Source: Kribbella pratensis (GTDB taxonomy: Bacteria; Actinomycetota; Actinomycetes; Propionibacteriales; Kribbellaceae). Taken from it: a stretch of 64,000 nt of DNA. The notes under the pieces are model-generated. The model worked only from the letters and a program-made list of their open reading frames with translations. It was not told where the DNA came from and made no database searches. Positions 7,701-16,094 of this stretch are shown in pieces. The translations under genes and the position numbers were made by a program. Each line of letters starts with the position of its first letter. Position 1 is the first letter of the stretch. The DNA lies in NCBI RefSeq assembly GCF_004366075.1, contig NZ_SODU01000001.1, positions 558,001-622,000 of the forward strand, given 5' to 3'.

Positions 7701-9199
7701 TGCCACTGAACCACCGGCGGTTCACAGACCGGTACCCGCTGCGGGTCACCATCGTCGTGGTCCTGCTGGCGCTGGTCGCGCTCGCGCTGGCCGCGTCCGG
7801 TGTGCTGGCGACCACGATCATGCGCGGCTACCTGACCGACCGCGTCGACGAGCAACTGCAGCAGACCGCCATGCCGCTGTCGCACGCCCCGACGGATCGG
7901 CGTCCGTTGCCTCCCGGCGTCGGTGGTGCGCTGCGTCGGCAGTTGCCGAGCGAGTTCGTGGTGCAGTTCAACGACTCCGAAGGCACGAGCGACAAGGGGC
8001 CGGTCGGGTCGCCGCTCGCCGAGACGGAGCCGCTGCCGAACCTGCCGACGCTCGACCTGAACCAGGTGCGGAACCTCGCCGGGAAGCCGTTCCAGGTCGA
8101 CGCGCAGTCCGGCGGAGCGACGTGGCGGGTGCTCGCGGTGCCTACGGACGACGGGAAGGGCTCCGTCCTCGTGGCGCTGAGCCTGAAGGAGATGGACCAC
8201 ACGATCCAGCGGCTGGTGGGGATCCAGGCCGCGGCCGGGGTGATCCTGCTGGTGTTGCTGGCCGGCGTCGGGACTTACGTCGTACGGCGAAGTCTGCGCG
8301 GGCTCGAGGACGTGGAGCACACCGCGGTCGCGATCGCCGGCGGGGATCTGAGCCGGCGGGTGCCGCAGCGGGACCCGCGGACGGAGGTCGGGCGGTTGTC
8401 CCTTGCGCTGAACCAGATGCTCGGGCAGATCGAGACCGCGTTCGCCCAGCGCACTGCGTCGGAGTTCGCGGCGCGGCGGAGTGAGGACGCGGCAAGGCAG
8501 TCGGAGGAGGCCGCTCGGCAGTCCGAGGAGCGGATGCGGCGCTTCGTGGCGGACGCGTCGCACGAGTTGCGTACGCCGTTGACGTCGATCCGGGGATTCG
8601 CCGAACTGGCTCGGCACCGGGGTGACGTGACAGACGCCGACACGATGCGCCGGATCGAGGACGAGGCCAAGCGGATGGGGCTGCTCGTCGACGACCTGTT
8701 GCTGCTCGCGCGACTGGATCAGCAGCGCCCGTTGCGTTCGGAGTCCGTCGACCTGCTCCCGATCGCGGCCGACGCCCTGCACAACGCGCAGGCTGTGCAG
8801 CCCGAGCGCCACATCTCGCTGACGATCCTGCCCGACTCGGAAGCGCCGGTCGTCTCCGGTGACGAGGCACGTCTGCGGCAGGTCCTCGGCAACCTGGTCA
8901 GCAACGCCCTGAACTACACCCCCGTCGACGCACCCATCACCGTCTCCGTCGGCACCCGCGGCTCCGAAGCCATCCTCGAAGTCAGCGACACCGGCCCCGG
9001 CCTGACCGACGAACAGAAGACCCGCATCTTCGAACGCTTCTACCGAGTAGACACCGCCCGAACCCGCTCCACCGGCGGCTCCGGCCTAGGCCTGTCCATA
9101 GTCGCCGCTCTGGTAGCCGCCCACCACGGTCACGTCACCACCACCGACACCCACCCCCACGGCGCCACCTTCACCGTCCACCTCCCCCTCAGCACGTAA
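7700..9199 (+). CDS. Sensor histidine kinase (HisKA/HATPase, EnvZ-like)
   Basis: A 499-residue membrane sensor. The first membrane helix is at about 15-37, followed by an extracellular sensor region of about 130 residues and a second helix at about 171-196. A HAMP linker follows at 197-250. A short amphipathic stretch with repeated SEDAARQSEEAARQSEE (about 261-277) leads into the HisKA domain with phospho-acceptor His288 in DASHELRTP. The ATPase domain carries NLVSNALNYTP (N box), DTGPGL (G1) and GGSGLGLSIV (G2). It phosphorylates the upstream response regulator. Start and stop codons of the pair overlap by one base. Confidence 0.93.
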   Translation: MPLNHRRFTDRYPLRVTIVVVLLALVALALAASGVLATTIMRGYLTDRVDEQLQQTAMPLSHAPTDRRPLPPGVGGALRRQLPSEFVVQFNDSEGTSDKGPVGSPLAETEPLPNLPTLDLNQVRNLAGKPFQVDAQSGGATWRVLAVPTDDGKGSVLVALSLKEMDHTIQRLVGIQAAAGVILLVLLAGVGTYVVRRSLRGLEDVEHTAVAIAGGDLSRRVPQRDPRTEVGRLSLALNQMLGQIETAFAQRTASEFAARRSEDAARQSEEAARQSEERMRRFVADASHELRTPLTSIRGFAELARHRGDVTDADTMRRIEDEAKRMGLLVDDLLLLARLDQQRPLRSESVDLLPIAADALHNAQAVQPERHISLTILPDSEAPVVSGDEARLRQVLGNLVSNALNYTPVDAPITVSVGTRGSEAILEVSDTGPGLTDEQKTRIFERFYRVDTARTRSTGGSGLGLSIVAALVAAHHGHVTTTDTHPHGATFTVHLPLST

Positions 9200-9253
9200 G
9201 CCGCCGCGCGACCTACCGCCACGAACCGCTTGATCGTCCAAGGGGAGCAAGGG

Positions 9254-9880
9254 TCAGTGGCGGCGGAGCTTGACTGTGCAGTCGCGGCGGTTGATCGGTA
9301 CGCCGTCGCGCAGTACCTGTGCCCGGTCGTGCACACGGCTGACCAGCGTCTCCCACTCGCCGTCCGGAAGAGCCAGGCTCTCGATCACCTCGTCGGGCTC
9401 CGGGAAGTGGATGTCGGGGTGCGGATTGTGTTCGCCGGGCGGGAATCCCAGGTGGCCCTCGATCAGCAGTACGCCGCCTGGCGCGACAGCCGCCGCTGCC
9501 CTACGCAGGATTGCGTCGCGGGCCAGTTCGGTCTTGGAGTGCAGGAACTGCGCGGACACCAGGTCGAACTCCCCGTCCGGGAACGACTTGCCCAACTCGT
9601 GCTGCTGCCAGTCGATCCGATCGCCGACACCGGCGGCCTTCGCATGCGCGACGGCGCGACCCAACGCGACCGTCGAAATATCAACAGCAGTCACCGTCCA
9701 GCCCCGCTCAGCGAGCCAGATCGCGTCGGCGCCTTCGCCGCAGCCGAGGTCGAGCACCCGGCCCGGCGTCAGGCCGGACACCTCGTCGACGAAGGCGACG
9801 TTCGGCTTGCCGCTCCAGATCTGCTCGTGCTCGGTGTAGAACGCGTTCCAGTGCTCGTCAGGGAGCTGTTCGGTCGTCAT
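9254..9880 (-). CDS. Class I SAM-dependent methyltransferase
   Basis: A 208-residue Rossmann-type methyltransferase. Motif I is VLDLGCGEGADAIWLAERGW, with the acidic end of strand beta-2 in VTAVDIS. Motif IV is FDLVSAQFLHS and post-I/VI is GGVLLIEGH. Its closest feel is the tellurite-resistance/TPMT-like group. The methyl acceptor is unknown. I chose ATG 9880 (MTTEQLPDEHW); an upstream in-frame start would add 19 residues of poor quality. No clear Shine-Dalgarno sequence is present, so it may be leaderless. It stands alone, downstream of and on the same strand as the MFS gene. Confidence 0.83.
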   Translation of the reverse strand: MTTEQLPDEHWNAFYTEHEQIWSGKPNVAFVDEVSGLTPGRVLDLGCGEGADAIWLAERGWTVTAVDISTVALGRAVAHAKAAGVGDRIDWQQHELGKSFPDGEFDLVSAQFLHSKTELARDAILRRAAAAVAPGGVLLIEGHLGFPPGEHNPHPDIHFPEPDEVIESLALPDGEWETLVSRVHDRAQVLRDGVPINRRDCTVKLRRH

Positions 9881-9921
9881 GGACCGATGGTGCGCGGACC
9901 CACCGACATACGGCAAACAAT

Positions 9922-9938
9922 GTTGCCAGGTTGGCAAC
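9922..9938. repeat. Perfect 7-bp inverted repeat between MFS and methyltransferase genes
   Basis: GTTGCCA (9922-9928), three bases and TGGCAAC (9932-9938) lie at the stop codon of the MFS gene and about 40 nt upstream of the methyltransferase start. It could be a short terminator for the permease or an operator for the methyltransferase. There is no U-tract, so I favour an operator. Confidence 0.4.
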
Positions 9939-11255
9939 CTAGCTGTCGCGGACAGGCAGTGGCTCGGCCTTCCCGACCACGAAGGCGTACGTCAGCGCGC
10001 CGACCACGGCCACCACCCCCGCGACGGCGAACGACGGCAGGTACGACCCGTGGTAGACGTCGAGCAGCAGACCGAAGACGTACGGGCTGATGATCCCCGC
10101 GATGTTCGACGCGAAGTTCTGGATGCCGCCGATCGACGCCACATGCCGCGACGACGGCGCCACGTCACCCGGCAAGGACCAGATCCCCGTCGCCGCGATC
10201 GCCAGGCTCGCGTAGGAGATCGCCAGGAACAGCAACGCGACGTACACCGACTTCGCCGGCGCCGCGAACACGATCGCCGCACCACCGAGCAGCCCGCCGA
10301 CCATCACGGTCTTCCGCACCCGCGTCACGTCCGCTCCGGCCCGGATCCGCCGGTCGGCGACGATGCCCGCGATCCATCCACCGGCGATCGCCGTGATGCC
10401 GGGCAGGGTCCCGAGCGTCCCGAGCTCCTTCAGGTCGAGTCCGCGGGCGTCCTTCAGGTACGACGGGAACCAGGTGAGGAAGAAGTAGATGACGAAGTTC
10501 AGGCAGAAGAAGCCGAGCATCATCCCGCGGATCGTCCGGTAGCGGAACAGGTCCCGCCAGCGCACCTGCGCCGCCGCCTCGGTGTCGTTCTCGTCGATCC
10601 GCGCACCGTTCGACGCGATGTAGGAACGCTCCTCGGCGTTCGCGTGCCGGTGCTCCATCGGGTCGCGGTAGTACCAGTACCAGACCGCCGCGAGCATGAT
10701 CCCGAGGACGCCGAGGACGACGAACGAGAAGTGCCAGCTCACCAACGCGATCAGTCCGGTCACGACCGGCAGCGACAGCACCGTCCCGACCCGCGAACCC
10801 GAGTCGATCACCGCGCTCGCGAACGCCCGCTCGTGCGCCGGGAACCACCGCGACGCCGCCTTGGTCGCACTCGGGTACGCCGGCGCCTCCCCCGCGCCGA
10901 GCGCGAACCGGAACGCGAACAACGACCAGAACCCGCGCGCCAGCGGCGTCAGCGCGGTGACGATGCTCCACCACAACGCCGCGAACGTGAACGCCTTCCG
11001 CGAGCCCACCTTGTCGGCGAACCAGCCCGCCGCGAGCATCGCCCCGTCGTACGCCCAGAAGAACGCGCCGAGGATCAGGCCCTTCTCGGCGTTGCTGAGG
11101 TCGAGGTGCAGATCGTCCTCGATGAACGGCAGCGCGACGCTGAGGTTCGCGCGATCCAGATAATTCAGTGAGAGCCCGACGAACGCGAGCCCTAGGATCA
11201 GGTACCTCGTACGGCTGGCTCCGGGCGGAGCCTTCACGACAGTGGTGGCGGTCAC
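9939..11255 (-). CDS. MFS transporter, anion:cation symporter (sugar-acid) type
   Basis: A 438-residue permease with twelve predicted membrane helices. It has the family motif NYLDRANLSVALPFI near residues 27-41 and the loop 2-3 signature GWFADKVGSRKA. These, and FRFALGAGEAPAYPSATKA, place it in the anion:cation symporter family (hexuronate, galactonate and related sugar acids). The start is GTG 11255, with GGAGG six bases upstream. The palindrome TTTGTGTAGACAAA at 11309-11322 resembles a GntR operator, and hexuronate-type permeases are often GntR-controlled. Neighbouring Gfo/Idh and TIM-barrel sugar enzymes fit a sugar-acid substrate, though they form a separate transcript. Confidence 0.85.
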   Translation of the reverse strand: MTATTVVKAPPGASRTRYLILGLAFVGLSLNYLDRANLSVALPFIEDDLHLDLSNAEKGLILGAFFWAYDGAMLAAGWFADKVGSRKAFTFAALWWSIVTALTPLARGFWSLFAFRFALGAGEAPAYPSATKAASRWFPAHERAFASAVIDSGSRVGTVLSLPVVTGLIALVSWHFSFVVLGVLGIMLAAVWYWYYRDPMEHRHANAEERSYIASNGARIDENDTEAAAQVRWRDLFRYRTIRGMMLGFFCLNFVIYFFLTWFPSYLKDARGLDLKELGTLGTLPGITAIAGGWIAGIVADRRIRAGADVTRVRKTVMVGGLLGGAAIVFAAPAKSVYVALLFLAISYASLAIAATGIWSLPGDVAPSSRHVASIGGIQNFASNIAGIISPYVFGLLLDVYHGSYLPSFAVAGVVAVVGALTYAFVVGKAEPLPVRDS

Positions 11256-11308
11256 TCTGTGCCTCCGATCGACAGCGGATCGTCGGCACGCTACCTCGAC
11301 CGGTTCCT

Positions 11309-11322
11309 TTGTGTAGACAAAC
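11309..11322. promoter_or_regulatory. GntR-like operator palindrome
   Basis: TTTGT, four bases and ACAAA form a perfect palindrome about 55 nt upstream of the MFS start (11255) and 27 nt upstream of the divergent phosphotransferase start (11349). This symmetry is typical of GntR/FadR-type operators. No gntR gene is adjacent. Confidence 0.4.
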
Positions 11323-11348
11323 GTTTCATAGAGTGGAATGAGGTTCGA

Positions 11349-12158
11349 GTGATCGAGGACGGCGAGGAGATCCCGCTGCTCGGCGGCGACGTGACCGAGG
11401 GCCTGGTGCGCGTCGGCGACACGGTACGGCGACCGCCCGGCGAGCGCGCCGAACTTGTCCAGGACGTCCTGCTGCACCTGGAGAAGGTCGGGTTCGAGGG
11501 CGCACCGCGCTTCCTCGGCATCGACTCGGCCGGCCGCCAGGCGCTCACGTACGTCGAGGGCGAGGTCGCGGGCCGCCCGCGGCCACCGTGGATCGCGGAC
11601 GAGGAGCGGATGATCTCGGTCGCCCGGCTGCTGCGCGCGTACGACGACGCGGTCGAGGGATTCGGCATCCCGGAGAACCTGCCCGCGCCGATCGAGCCGC
11701 CCGGCCTGCCGGAGCTGAACGATCCGCCGGAGCTGGTCGGCCACCAGGACGTGACGCCGGAGAACGTGGTCTTCCGGGAAGGCCGCGCGTACGCCCTGAT
11801 CGATTTCGATCTCGCCCGCCCGGTGAGCCGGGCCCGTGAGTTCGTGAACCTGATGCTGTGGTGGGCACCACTCGGCGCCGACGAGGATCTCGACCTCGAA
11901 CTCCGCGGCCTCGACCGTCCCCGCCGCTGCCGCCTCCTCGCCGACGCCTACGGTCTCTCCCCCGCCGACCGCGCCCGCGCAGTGGAGCTCACGATCGGAT
12001 TGAACGTGCGCGCCTGGCACACCATGAAATACCGCGCGGAAACCCTGGGCGGCGGCTGGCAGCGCATGTGGAGCGAGGGAGTCGGCGACAAGATCCGAGC
12101 CCGCCAAACCTGGCTCGAAGACAACGCCGACTCCCTCACCACAGCACTACTCGGCTGA
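11349..12158 (+). CDS. Aminoglycoside phosphotransferase/choline-kinase-fold protein
   Basis: A 269-residue protein-kinase-fold enzyme of the APH family. It has the catalytic loop GHQDVTPENVVF (in place of HGDLxxxN) and the metal-binding YALIDFDLARP. The N-lobe includes VRVGDTVRRP and LEKVGFEGAPRFLG. These enzymes phosphorylate small molecules such as antibiotics, sugars or choline. The substrate is not predictable. I chose GTG 11349 (VIEDGEEIPLL) because the 30 residues upstream in frame do not look like the family and overlap the promoter region. The gene converges on the Gfo/Idh gene through a shared terminator. Confidence 0.75.
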   Translation: MIEDGEEIPLLGGDVTEGLVRVGDTVRRPPGERAELVQDVLLHLEKVGFEGAPRFLGIDSAGRQALTYVEGEVAGRPRPPWIADEERMISVARLLRAYDDAVEGFGIPENLPAPIEPPGLPELNDPPELVGHQDVTPENVVFREGRAYALIDFDLARPVSRAREFVNLMLWWAPLGADEDLDLELRGLDRPRRCRLLADAYGLSPADRARAVELTIGLNVRAWHTMKYRAETLGGGWQRMWSEGVGDKIRARQTWLEDNADSLTTALLG

Positions 12159-12170
12159 CCCGCCCAGGAG

Positions 12171-12197
12171 CTGCCCGAGGCTGGTCGCCTCGGGCAG
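12171..12197. terminator. Bidirectional terminator
   Basis: A perfect 11-bp inverted repeat (12171-12181 and 12187-12197, 5-nt loop) lies between two convergent genes, the phosphotransferase and the Gfo/Idh oxidoreductase. It probably ends transcription from both sides. Confidence 0.8.
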
Positions 12198-12205
12198 CCG
12201 GGCGG

Positions 12206-13261
12206 TCAGTGCGTGATTGCGACCTCGGTGCCTGACTTCGCGGACTCGTAGATCGCCGACAGCATCTTGGCCATCTCCAGGCCCTGTTCCGCGGTGGCGT
12301 CGGCGGGGATCTCGCCGCGGCAGATGCGCAGGAAGTGGTCGATCTGGTTCGCGAACCCGACCCGGAAGTCGAACCCGAGCGAGTCGATCTGCGGCTGGAC
12401 GTGCAGCAGCGTGTCGTGCCGCTCGGTGATCATCAGCAGCTCGGGCTCGATCTCGGCGCCGCCCTTGTCACCGTGGATCCGGACGCTGATCTCGTTGCGC
12501 GCGTGCAGCGAGTACGACGTGGCCACGTCGAGGACCGCCCCGCCCTCGAACCGGATCTGCGCGGTCGCGAAGTCCTCGACCGTGTTCGGCCGCGCCGCCG
12601 ACGCGGCCTTGTACCGGGTCAGGTTCTGGATGTTGTCGCGGGCACCCAGCAGCGTGAACGTCGCACCGGACGCCGACACCGCCTTCGGCATCCCCATCAG
12701 GTACCAGCACAGGTCGATGATGTGGACGCCGAGGTCGATCAGCGGACCGCCGCCGGACAGCTCCACGTCACCGAACCAGCCGCCGGGGTTGCCGGCCGTC
12801 CGCAGCAGCGTGGCCCGGGCCGCGTAGATGTCACCGAACTCGCCGGCGTCCAGGAACCGCTTGGTCACGAGCGCGTTCGGCGCATACCGCCGTACGTATC
12901 CGATCTGCAGCGCCTTCCCGGTCTCCTCGACCGCCTTCACCAGTGCCTCGGCCTCCGGCACCGTCACGGTCATGGGCTTCTCGACCAGGACGTCCTTGCC
13001 GGCCCGCAGTGCCGCCTCGGCGATCGGGGCGTGCAGGGTGTTCGGTACGCACACGCTCACCGCGTCGATGCCCGGGTCCGCGAAGATCTCCGCGGCGTCG
13101 CCGGTCACCCGCTCCACACCGAACTGCTCACCGCGGGCCTTCGCCCGCTCGAGGTCCACGTCGCACACGGCGACGAGCTCGGACTGGGGGTTCGCCTGGT
13201 ACGCCTTCAGGTGCTCGACGGCGATCGAGCCGAGCCCGATCACGGCAATCCGCGTCGTCAT
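12206..13261 (-). CDS. Gfo/Idh/MocA family oxidoreductase
   Basis: A 351-residue NAD(P)-dependent dehydrogenase of the glucose-fructose oxidoreductase/inositol dehydrogenase family. The N-terminal Rossmann motif is IAVIGLGSIAVEHL. The catalytic motif is VEKPMTVTV (EKP at about 97-99). The C-terminal domain includes SGGGPLIDLGVHIIDLCWYLMG with the conserved His. It probably oxidises an inositol or hexose derivative. The ATG at 13261 almost touches the upstream TIM-barrel stop codon, so the two are co-translated in the ROK-led operon. The TIM-barrel partner suggests a scyllo- or keto-inositol or related sugar pathway, but the substrate remains open. Confidence 0.88.
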   Translation of the reverse strand: MTTRIAVIGLGSIAVEHLKAYQANPQSELVAVCDVDLERAKARGEQFGVERVTGDAAEIFADPGIDAVSVCVPNTLHAPIAEAALRAGKDVLVEKPMTVTVPEAEALVKAVEETGKALQIGYVRRYAPNALVTKRFLDAGEFGDIYAARATLLRTAGNPGGWFGDVELSGGGPLIDLGVHIIDLCWYLMGMPKAVSASGATFTLLGARDNIQNLTRYKAASAARPNTVEDFATAQIRFEGGAVLDVATSYSLHARNEISVRIHGDKGGAEIEPELLMITERHDTLLHVQPQIDSLGFDFRVGFANQIDHFLRICRGEIPADATAEQGLEMAKMLSAIYESAKSGTEVAITH

Positions 13262-13262
13262 G

Positions 13263-14108
13263 TCACGCCACGCTTTCAGTCAGTCGGATGATGTTCGCGA
13301 GCGAGCGCTCGATGGCCGGAAGCGGTGCTTCCATGCCCTCGAACTCCAGGCTCACCGGTACGTCGGGCTTGGTCGCGACCAGTGCGAGCAGGCCCGGGAG
13401 GTCCACGTCGCCGTGACCCGACACCGTGCCGAGCAGGTAGTCGCCGGCCAGCGTCTTGAGCCAGCCGTCGCCCGCCGAACGGCGGATGTGGAAGTCCTTG
13501 ACGCCGATGGACGCCGCGACGTCGATCAGGCCGGCGGCGGTCTTGCCGGGCACCTCGCCGACGCACAGGCCGTTGCCGAGGTCGAGGGTGACCCGGAAGT
13601 TCGGGCGGTCCACGGCGTGCACGAGCCGGGCCAGCCGGTCGCTGCCGTTCATGAAGAAGCCGTGGTTCTCGATCGTCGACACGACGCCCAGGTCCGCGGC
13701 GTGGTCGGCGACCGCGCGGCAGCCCTCGACCACCTTTGCGAACGTCGTCTCGAATTCGCCCGGGTCCTGCTCACGCCACGCCCACGGCGCCACGTCGTGC
13801 CGGAAGATGCGGGCGCCGAACCGGTGCGCGACGTCCAGCTGCCGGCGGAGACGGTCGATCTCCTCGCCGTCGGCGGTCCGCAGATCGCCGCTGACCAGAT
13901 AGTTCACGATCGGTACGCCGATCTCCTCGGCGTGCTTGGCCGTGTCGCGGACGACGTTCTCGTTCTCCAGGTAGTACTCGCCGTCCATCGCGGCGACCTC
14001 GATGTGCCCGGCCGACGAGGCCGCGACCCAGTCCAGGACCGCGATCAGGTCCATCTCGCCGCTCGTCATGAGCTGGCGGAAGCAATACGAGCTGACTCCT
14101 AGCTTCAC
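13263..14108 (-). CDS. Sugar phosphate isomerase/epimerase family TIM-barrel protein
   Basis: A 281-residue AP-endonuclease-2-fold TIM barrel (xylose-isomerase-like). It has conserved metal-ligand regions STIENHGFFMNG, LDLGNGLCVGEV, VKDFHIRRS and VSLEFEGME, with Glu, Asp, His and Glu on barrel strands. Members isomerise or epimerise sugars or act as inosose dehydratases. It opens VKLGVSSYCFRQL. The start is GTG 14108, overlapping the ROK stop codon in a GTGA junction, which signals translational coupling. It is the middle gene of a ROK regulator/TIM-barrel/Gfo-Idh sugar operon. Confidence 0.85.
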   Translation of the reverse strand: MKLGVSSYCFRQLMTSGEMDLIAVLDWVAASSAGHIEVAAMDGEYYLENENVVRDTAKHAEEIGVPIVNYLVSGDLRTADGEEIDRLRRQLDVAHRFGARIFRHDVAPWAWREQDPGEFETTFAKVVEGCRAVADHAADLGVVSTIENHGFFMNGSDRLARLVHAVDRPNFRVTLDLGNGLCVGEVPGKTAAGLIDVAASIGVKDFHIRRSAGDGWLKTLAGDYLLGTVSGHGDVDLPGLLALVATKPDVPVSLEFEGMEAPLPAIERSLANIIRLTESVA

Positions 14109-15286
14109 TGCGTGGTCCTCTCGAGTTCGTGAGTGATGTGGGCCCACGGACTGGGGTAGTCGTGGACACCGTAGATACCTGAGCTGCACCGGTCGAACGC
14201 GTTGCCGACCGCCCCGAGCACCACCGCCTCGCGCCCCAGCGCCGAGGCGACGAAAGGCGGACGCTCGGGGAAGACCAATTCCTGCTCGACCGCTGCCGTG
14301 AGCGGACGAAGCAGCGCGCCGCTGTCCTGCAAGGCCCCGCCGCGCACGACCACGACCTCGGGATCGACGACCAGCAACACGGTCGCGATCCGCCCGGCGA
14401 TCTGCGCGCAGAAGTCCTCGACCTCGGCCTGCGCGTCGGCGTCACCGGCGGCTGCCGCACTCAGCACCTCCGCGCTGGTCGGCCGCACAGACCAGACAAG
14501 CTGCCCGCGCTGCGCGTTGCGCGTCCATCGCATGCCGCGCTGCGCGCCGAGCTCGCCCGCGAGGCGATGGCGGCCCTGCCGGATGACGCCGTTCAGGACG
14601 ATCGAAACGGAGAGCCGATGGCCGATCTGGAGATAGACGACATCGGAGTACCCACGGCCAGCGCCGCCGCGTTGCTCCGCCAGCGCCGCCAGCTTGATGT
14701 CGTTGTCGACGACGATCGGTTGTTCGAGCTCCTTCGCCAGCAACTCCGCGACGGGCAGGCCGACCAGGTCCGGCATCGCCAGACTGGCGCGCAGGCGACC
14801 GTCTGCCTCGACCACGCCAGGCAGGCCTACACCGACCGCGCGGAGACGTCCCAGCTCGATCAACCGGCCCGCACGCCCAGGGTCGGTCGAGTCGGCTGCG
14901 GCCTCGAGTGCACGTGGGATCAGTGAGAGATCCGCCTTCCGCTCGGGCGCCAGTTCGGCGTACCCGAGCCGGCGGCCGGACAGGTCGCAGATGATCGCGC
15001 GTGCGCCGCGGGGACCGAGGTCGACGCCGGCGACCAGCCCGGTCTCGCGGGCGAACCGGAACGCGCGAGCAGGTCGGCCCGGGCCGGCCGTCGCCGGGCT
15101 GCCCGCCTCGACCAGCCCGGTCTCGAGAAGATCGTCCAGGACGGCATGCACCGTCGGCCGCGACAGGCCGGTGCCCTCGCTGATCGCCCCGACCGTGCGC
15201 GCCTCGTCGGCGTCGGCGAGGAAGCGCAGACACGCGACCTGGTTCGCAGATCGCTCCGCCTGGGCGGCGCCGCGTGCAGTGTCCAT
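14105..15286 (-). CDS. ROK family transcriptional repressor
   Basis: A 393-residue regulator. An N-terminal MarR-like winged helix covers about 10-70 (GAISEGTGLSRPTVHAVLDDLLETGLVE). A ROK sugar-kinase fold follows, with GVDLGPRGARAIICDL (phosphate-1) and VDNDIKLAALAE (Asp of the substrate site). The ROK zinc-finger motif (CxxGCxE) is missing: LGAQRGMRWTRNAQRG stands in that place, so it is unlikely to be an active sugar kinase. I chose ATG 15286; a TTG three codons upstream is possible. It probably senses the sugar handled by the two downstream enzymes and represses its own operon through the CTTTAATAAAG palindrome. Confidence 0.87.
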   Translation of the reverse strand: MDTARGAAQAERSANQVACLRFLADADEARTVGAISEGTGLSRPTVHAVLDDLLETGLVEAGSPATAGPGRPARAFRFARETGLVAGVDLGPRGARAIICDLSGRRLGYAELAPERKADLSLIPRALEAAADSTDPGRAGRLIELGRLRAVGVGLPGVVEADGRLRASLAMPDLVGLPVAELLAKELEQPIVVDNDIKLAALAEQRGGAGRGYSDVVYLQIGHRLSVSIVLNGVIRQGRHRLAGELGAQRGMRWTRNAQRGQLVWSVRPTSAEVLSAAAAGDADAQAEVEDFCAQIAGRIATVLLVVDPEVVVVRGGALQDSGALLRPLTAAVEQELVFPERPPFVASALGREAVVLGAVGNAFDRCSSGIYGVHDYPSPWAHITHELERTTQ

Positions 15287-15298
15287 CGACCCCAACCC

Positions 15299-15327
15299 AT
15301 TATGGAACCGGCTTTAATAAAGACGGT
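15299..15327 (-). promoter_or_regulatory. Putative promoter/operator of the ROK operon
   Basis: CTTTAATAAAG (15312-15322) is a perfect palindrome with a central A, in an AT-rich patch just upstream of the ROK start. Read leftward, TTACCG, 19 nt and CATAAT (15299-15304) could be the -35 and -10 boxes, placing the palindrome in the spacer. That fits autorepression by the ROK protein. Confidence 0.5.
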
Positions 15328-15337
15328 AACAGAATGG

Positions 15338-15353
15338 GTTGCCGGAAGGCAAC
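15338..15353 (-). terminator. Short hairpin downstream of YidC-like gene
   Basis: GTTGCC, GGAA and GGCAAC form a 6-bp hairpin 18 nt past the YidC-like stop codon, before the ROK operator. It is a possible weak terminator of the sigA-DUF6412-YidC strand; there is no strong U-tract. Confidence 0.4.
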
Positions 15354-15371
15354 GGTTATTACCAGCGGCGA

Positions 15372-16049
15372 CTAGCGTTGGAGGATCGTGCGCTCGGCGA
15401 GGGTCCAGGTGGTGGTTGTGAGGAGGTAGAGGCCGGCGGCCAGCGGTACGAAGGCGGCGGTCAGGAGCGTGCCGAACGGCACCAGTTGAGCGAGCCGTCG
15501 TGACAACGTGGTCGCCGACGGATCGAGCTGCCGTAGCTGGAGTCGCGCCGAGAACCATGCGACCACAGCGAGTAGGACCGCGATCACGACGTACGCCGGG
15601 GTGCCGGTGAGGATCGGCCAGTGGACGCCGAGCGGGGCGCCGAGCAGGTTGCCGCTGATGAGCTGGTTCGACTCCCCCGCCACCATGGTTCGGGAGAACA
15701 GCGTGTACATCAGCCAGAAGAACGGCAGCTGCGCGAGGGTCGGCAGGAAGCCGGCGAACAACGACGTACCGGACTCCGTCTGCAGCTTCGCGACCTCACG
15801 CTGCAGGCGATCCGGGTTGTCGCGATGCCGCTCGGTCAACTGCTTCAGCTGCGGCATCAACTCCGCGCGGGCCTTCAGCCCGCGGTGCGCCCGCACGCTC
15901 AACGGGACGAGGGACAGCCGTACGGCGAGGGTGCACATCACGATCGCGATGACCGCGGCGTACGCGCCGGCGAACGGTTCGAGAGTGGCGACGAGGGACG
16001 TGAGCAAGTGATAGGCACCGGCGACCGGTGCCTCCAGGAAAGAAGGCAC
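15372..16049 (-). CDS. YidC/Oxa1 family membrane insertase (accessory paralogue)
   Basis: A 225-residue polytopic protein with the YidC/Oxa1 core. The first helix leads to the cationic coiled coil RAHRGLKARAELMPQLKQLTERH, then FLPTLAQLPFFWLMYTLFSR and further membrane segments. The core fold carries a conserved Arg in the membrane groove (CTLAVRLSLVPLSVRAHR). It has no large periplasmic domain and only a short C-terminus. The housekeeping actinobacterial YidC sits in the rnpA-jag-gidB cluster at the origin, so this copy beside sigA is probably an accessory insertase. The start is GTG 16049. A DUF6412 membrane protein gene lies immediately upstream. Confidence 0.83.
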   Translation of the reverse strand: MPSFLEAPVAGAYHLLTSLVATLEPFAGAYAAVIAIVMCTLAVRLSLVPLSVRAHRGLKARAELMPQLKQLTERHRDNPDRLQREVAKLQTESGTSLFAGFLPTLAQLPFFWLMYTLFSRTMVAGESNQLISGNLLGAPLGVHWPILTGTPAYVVIAVLLAVVAWFSARLQLRQLDPSATTLSRRLAQLVPFGTLLTAAFVPLAAGLYLLTTTTWTLAERTILQR

Positions 16050-16094
16050 AGCAAAACTCCACGAGTGTGTAGGAACAGGTAGCGAGGTGGAGCG

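Noticed and set aside
11256..12107. Long N-terminal extension of the MFS permease
   Set aside because: It would run through the divergent phosphotransferase gene. GTG 11255 has GGAGG six bases upstream and begins a normal MFS N-terminus.
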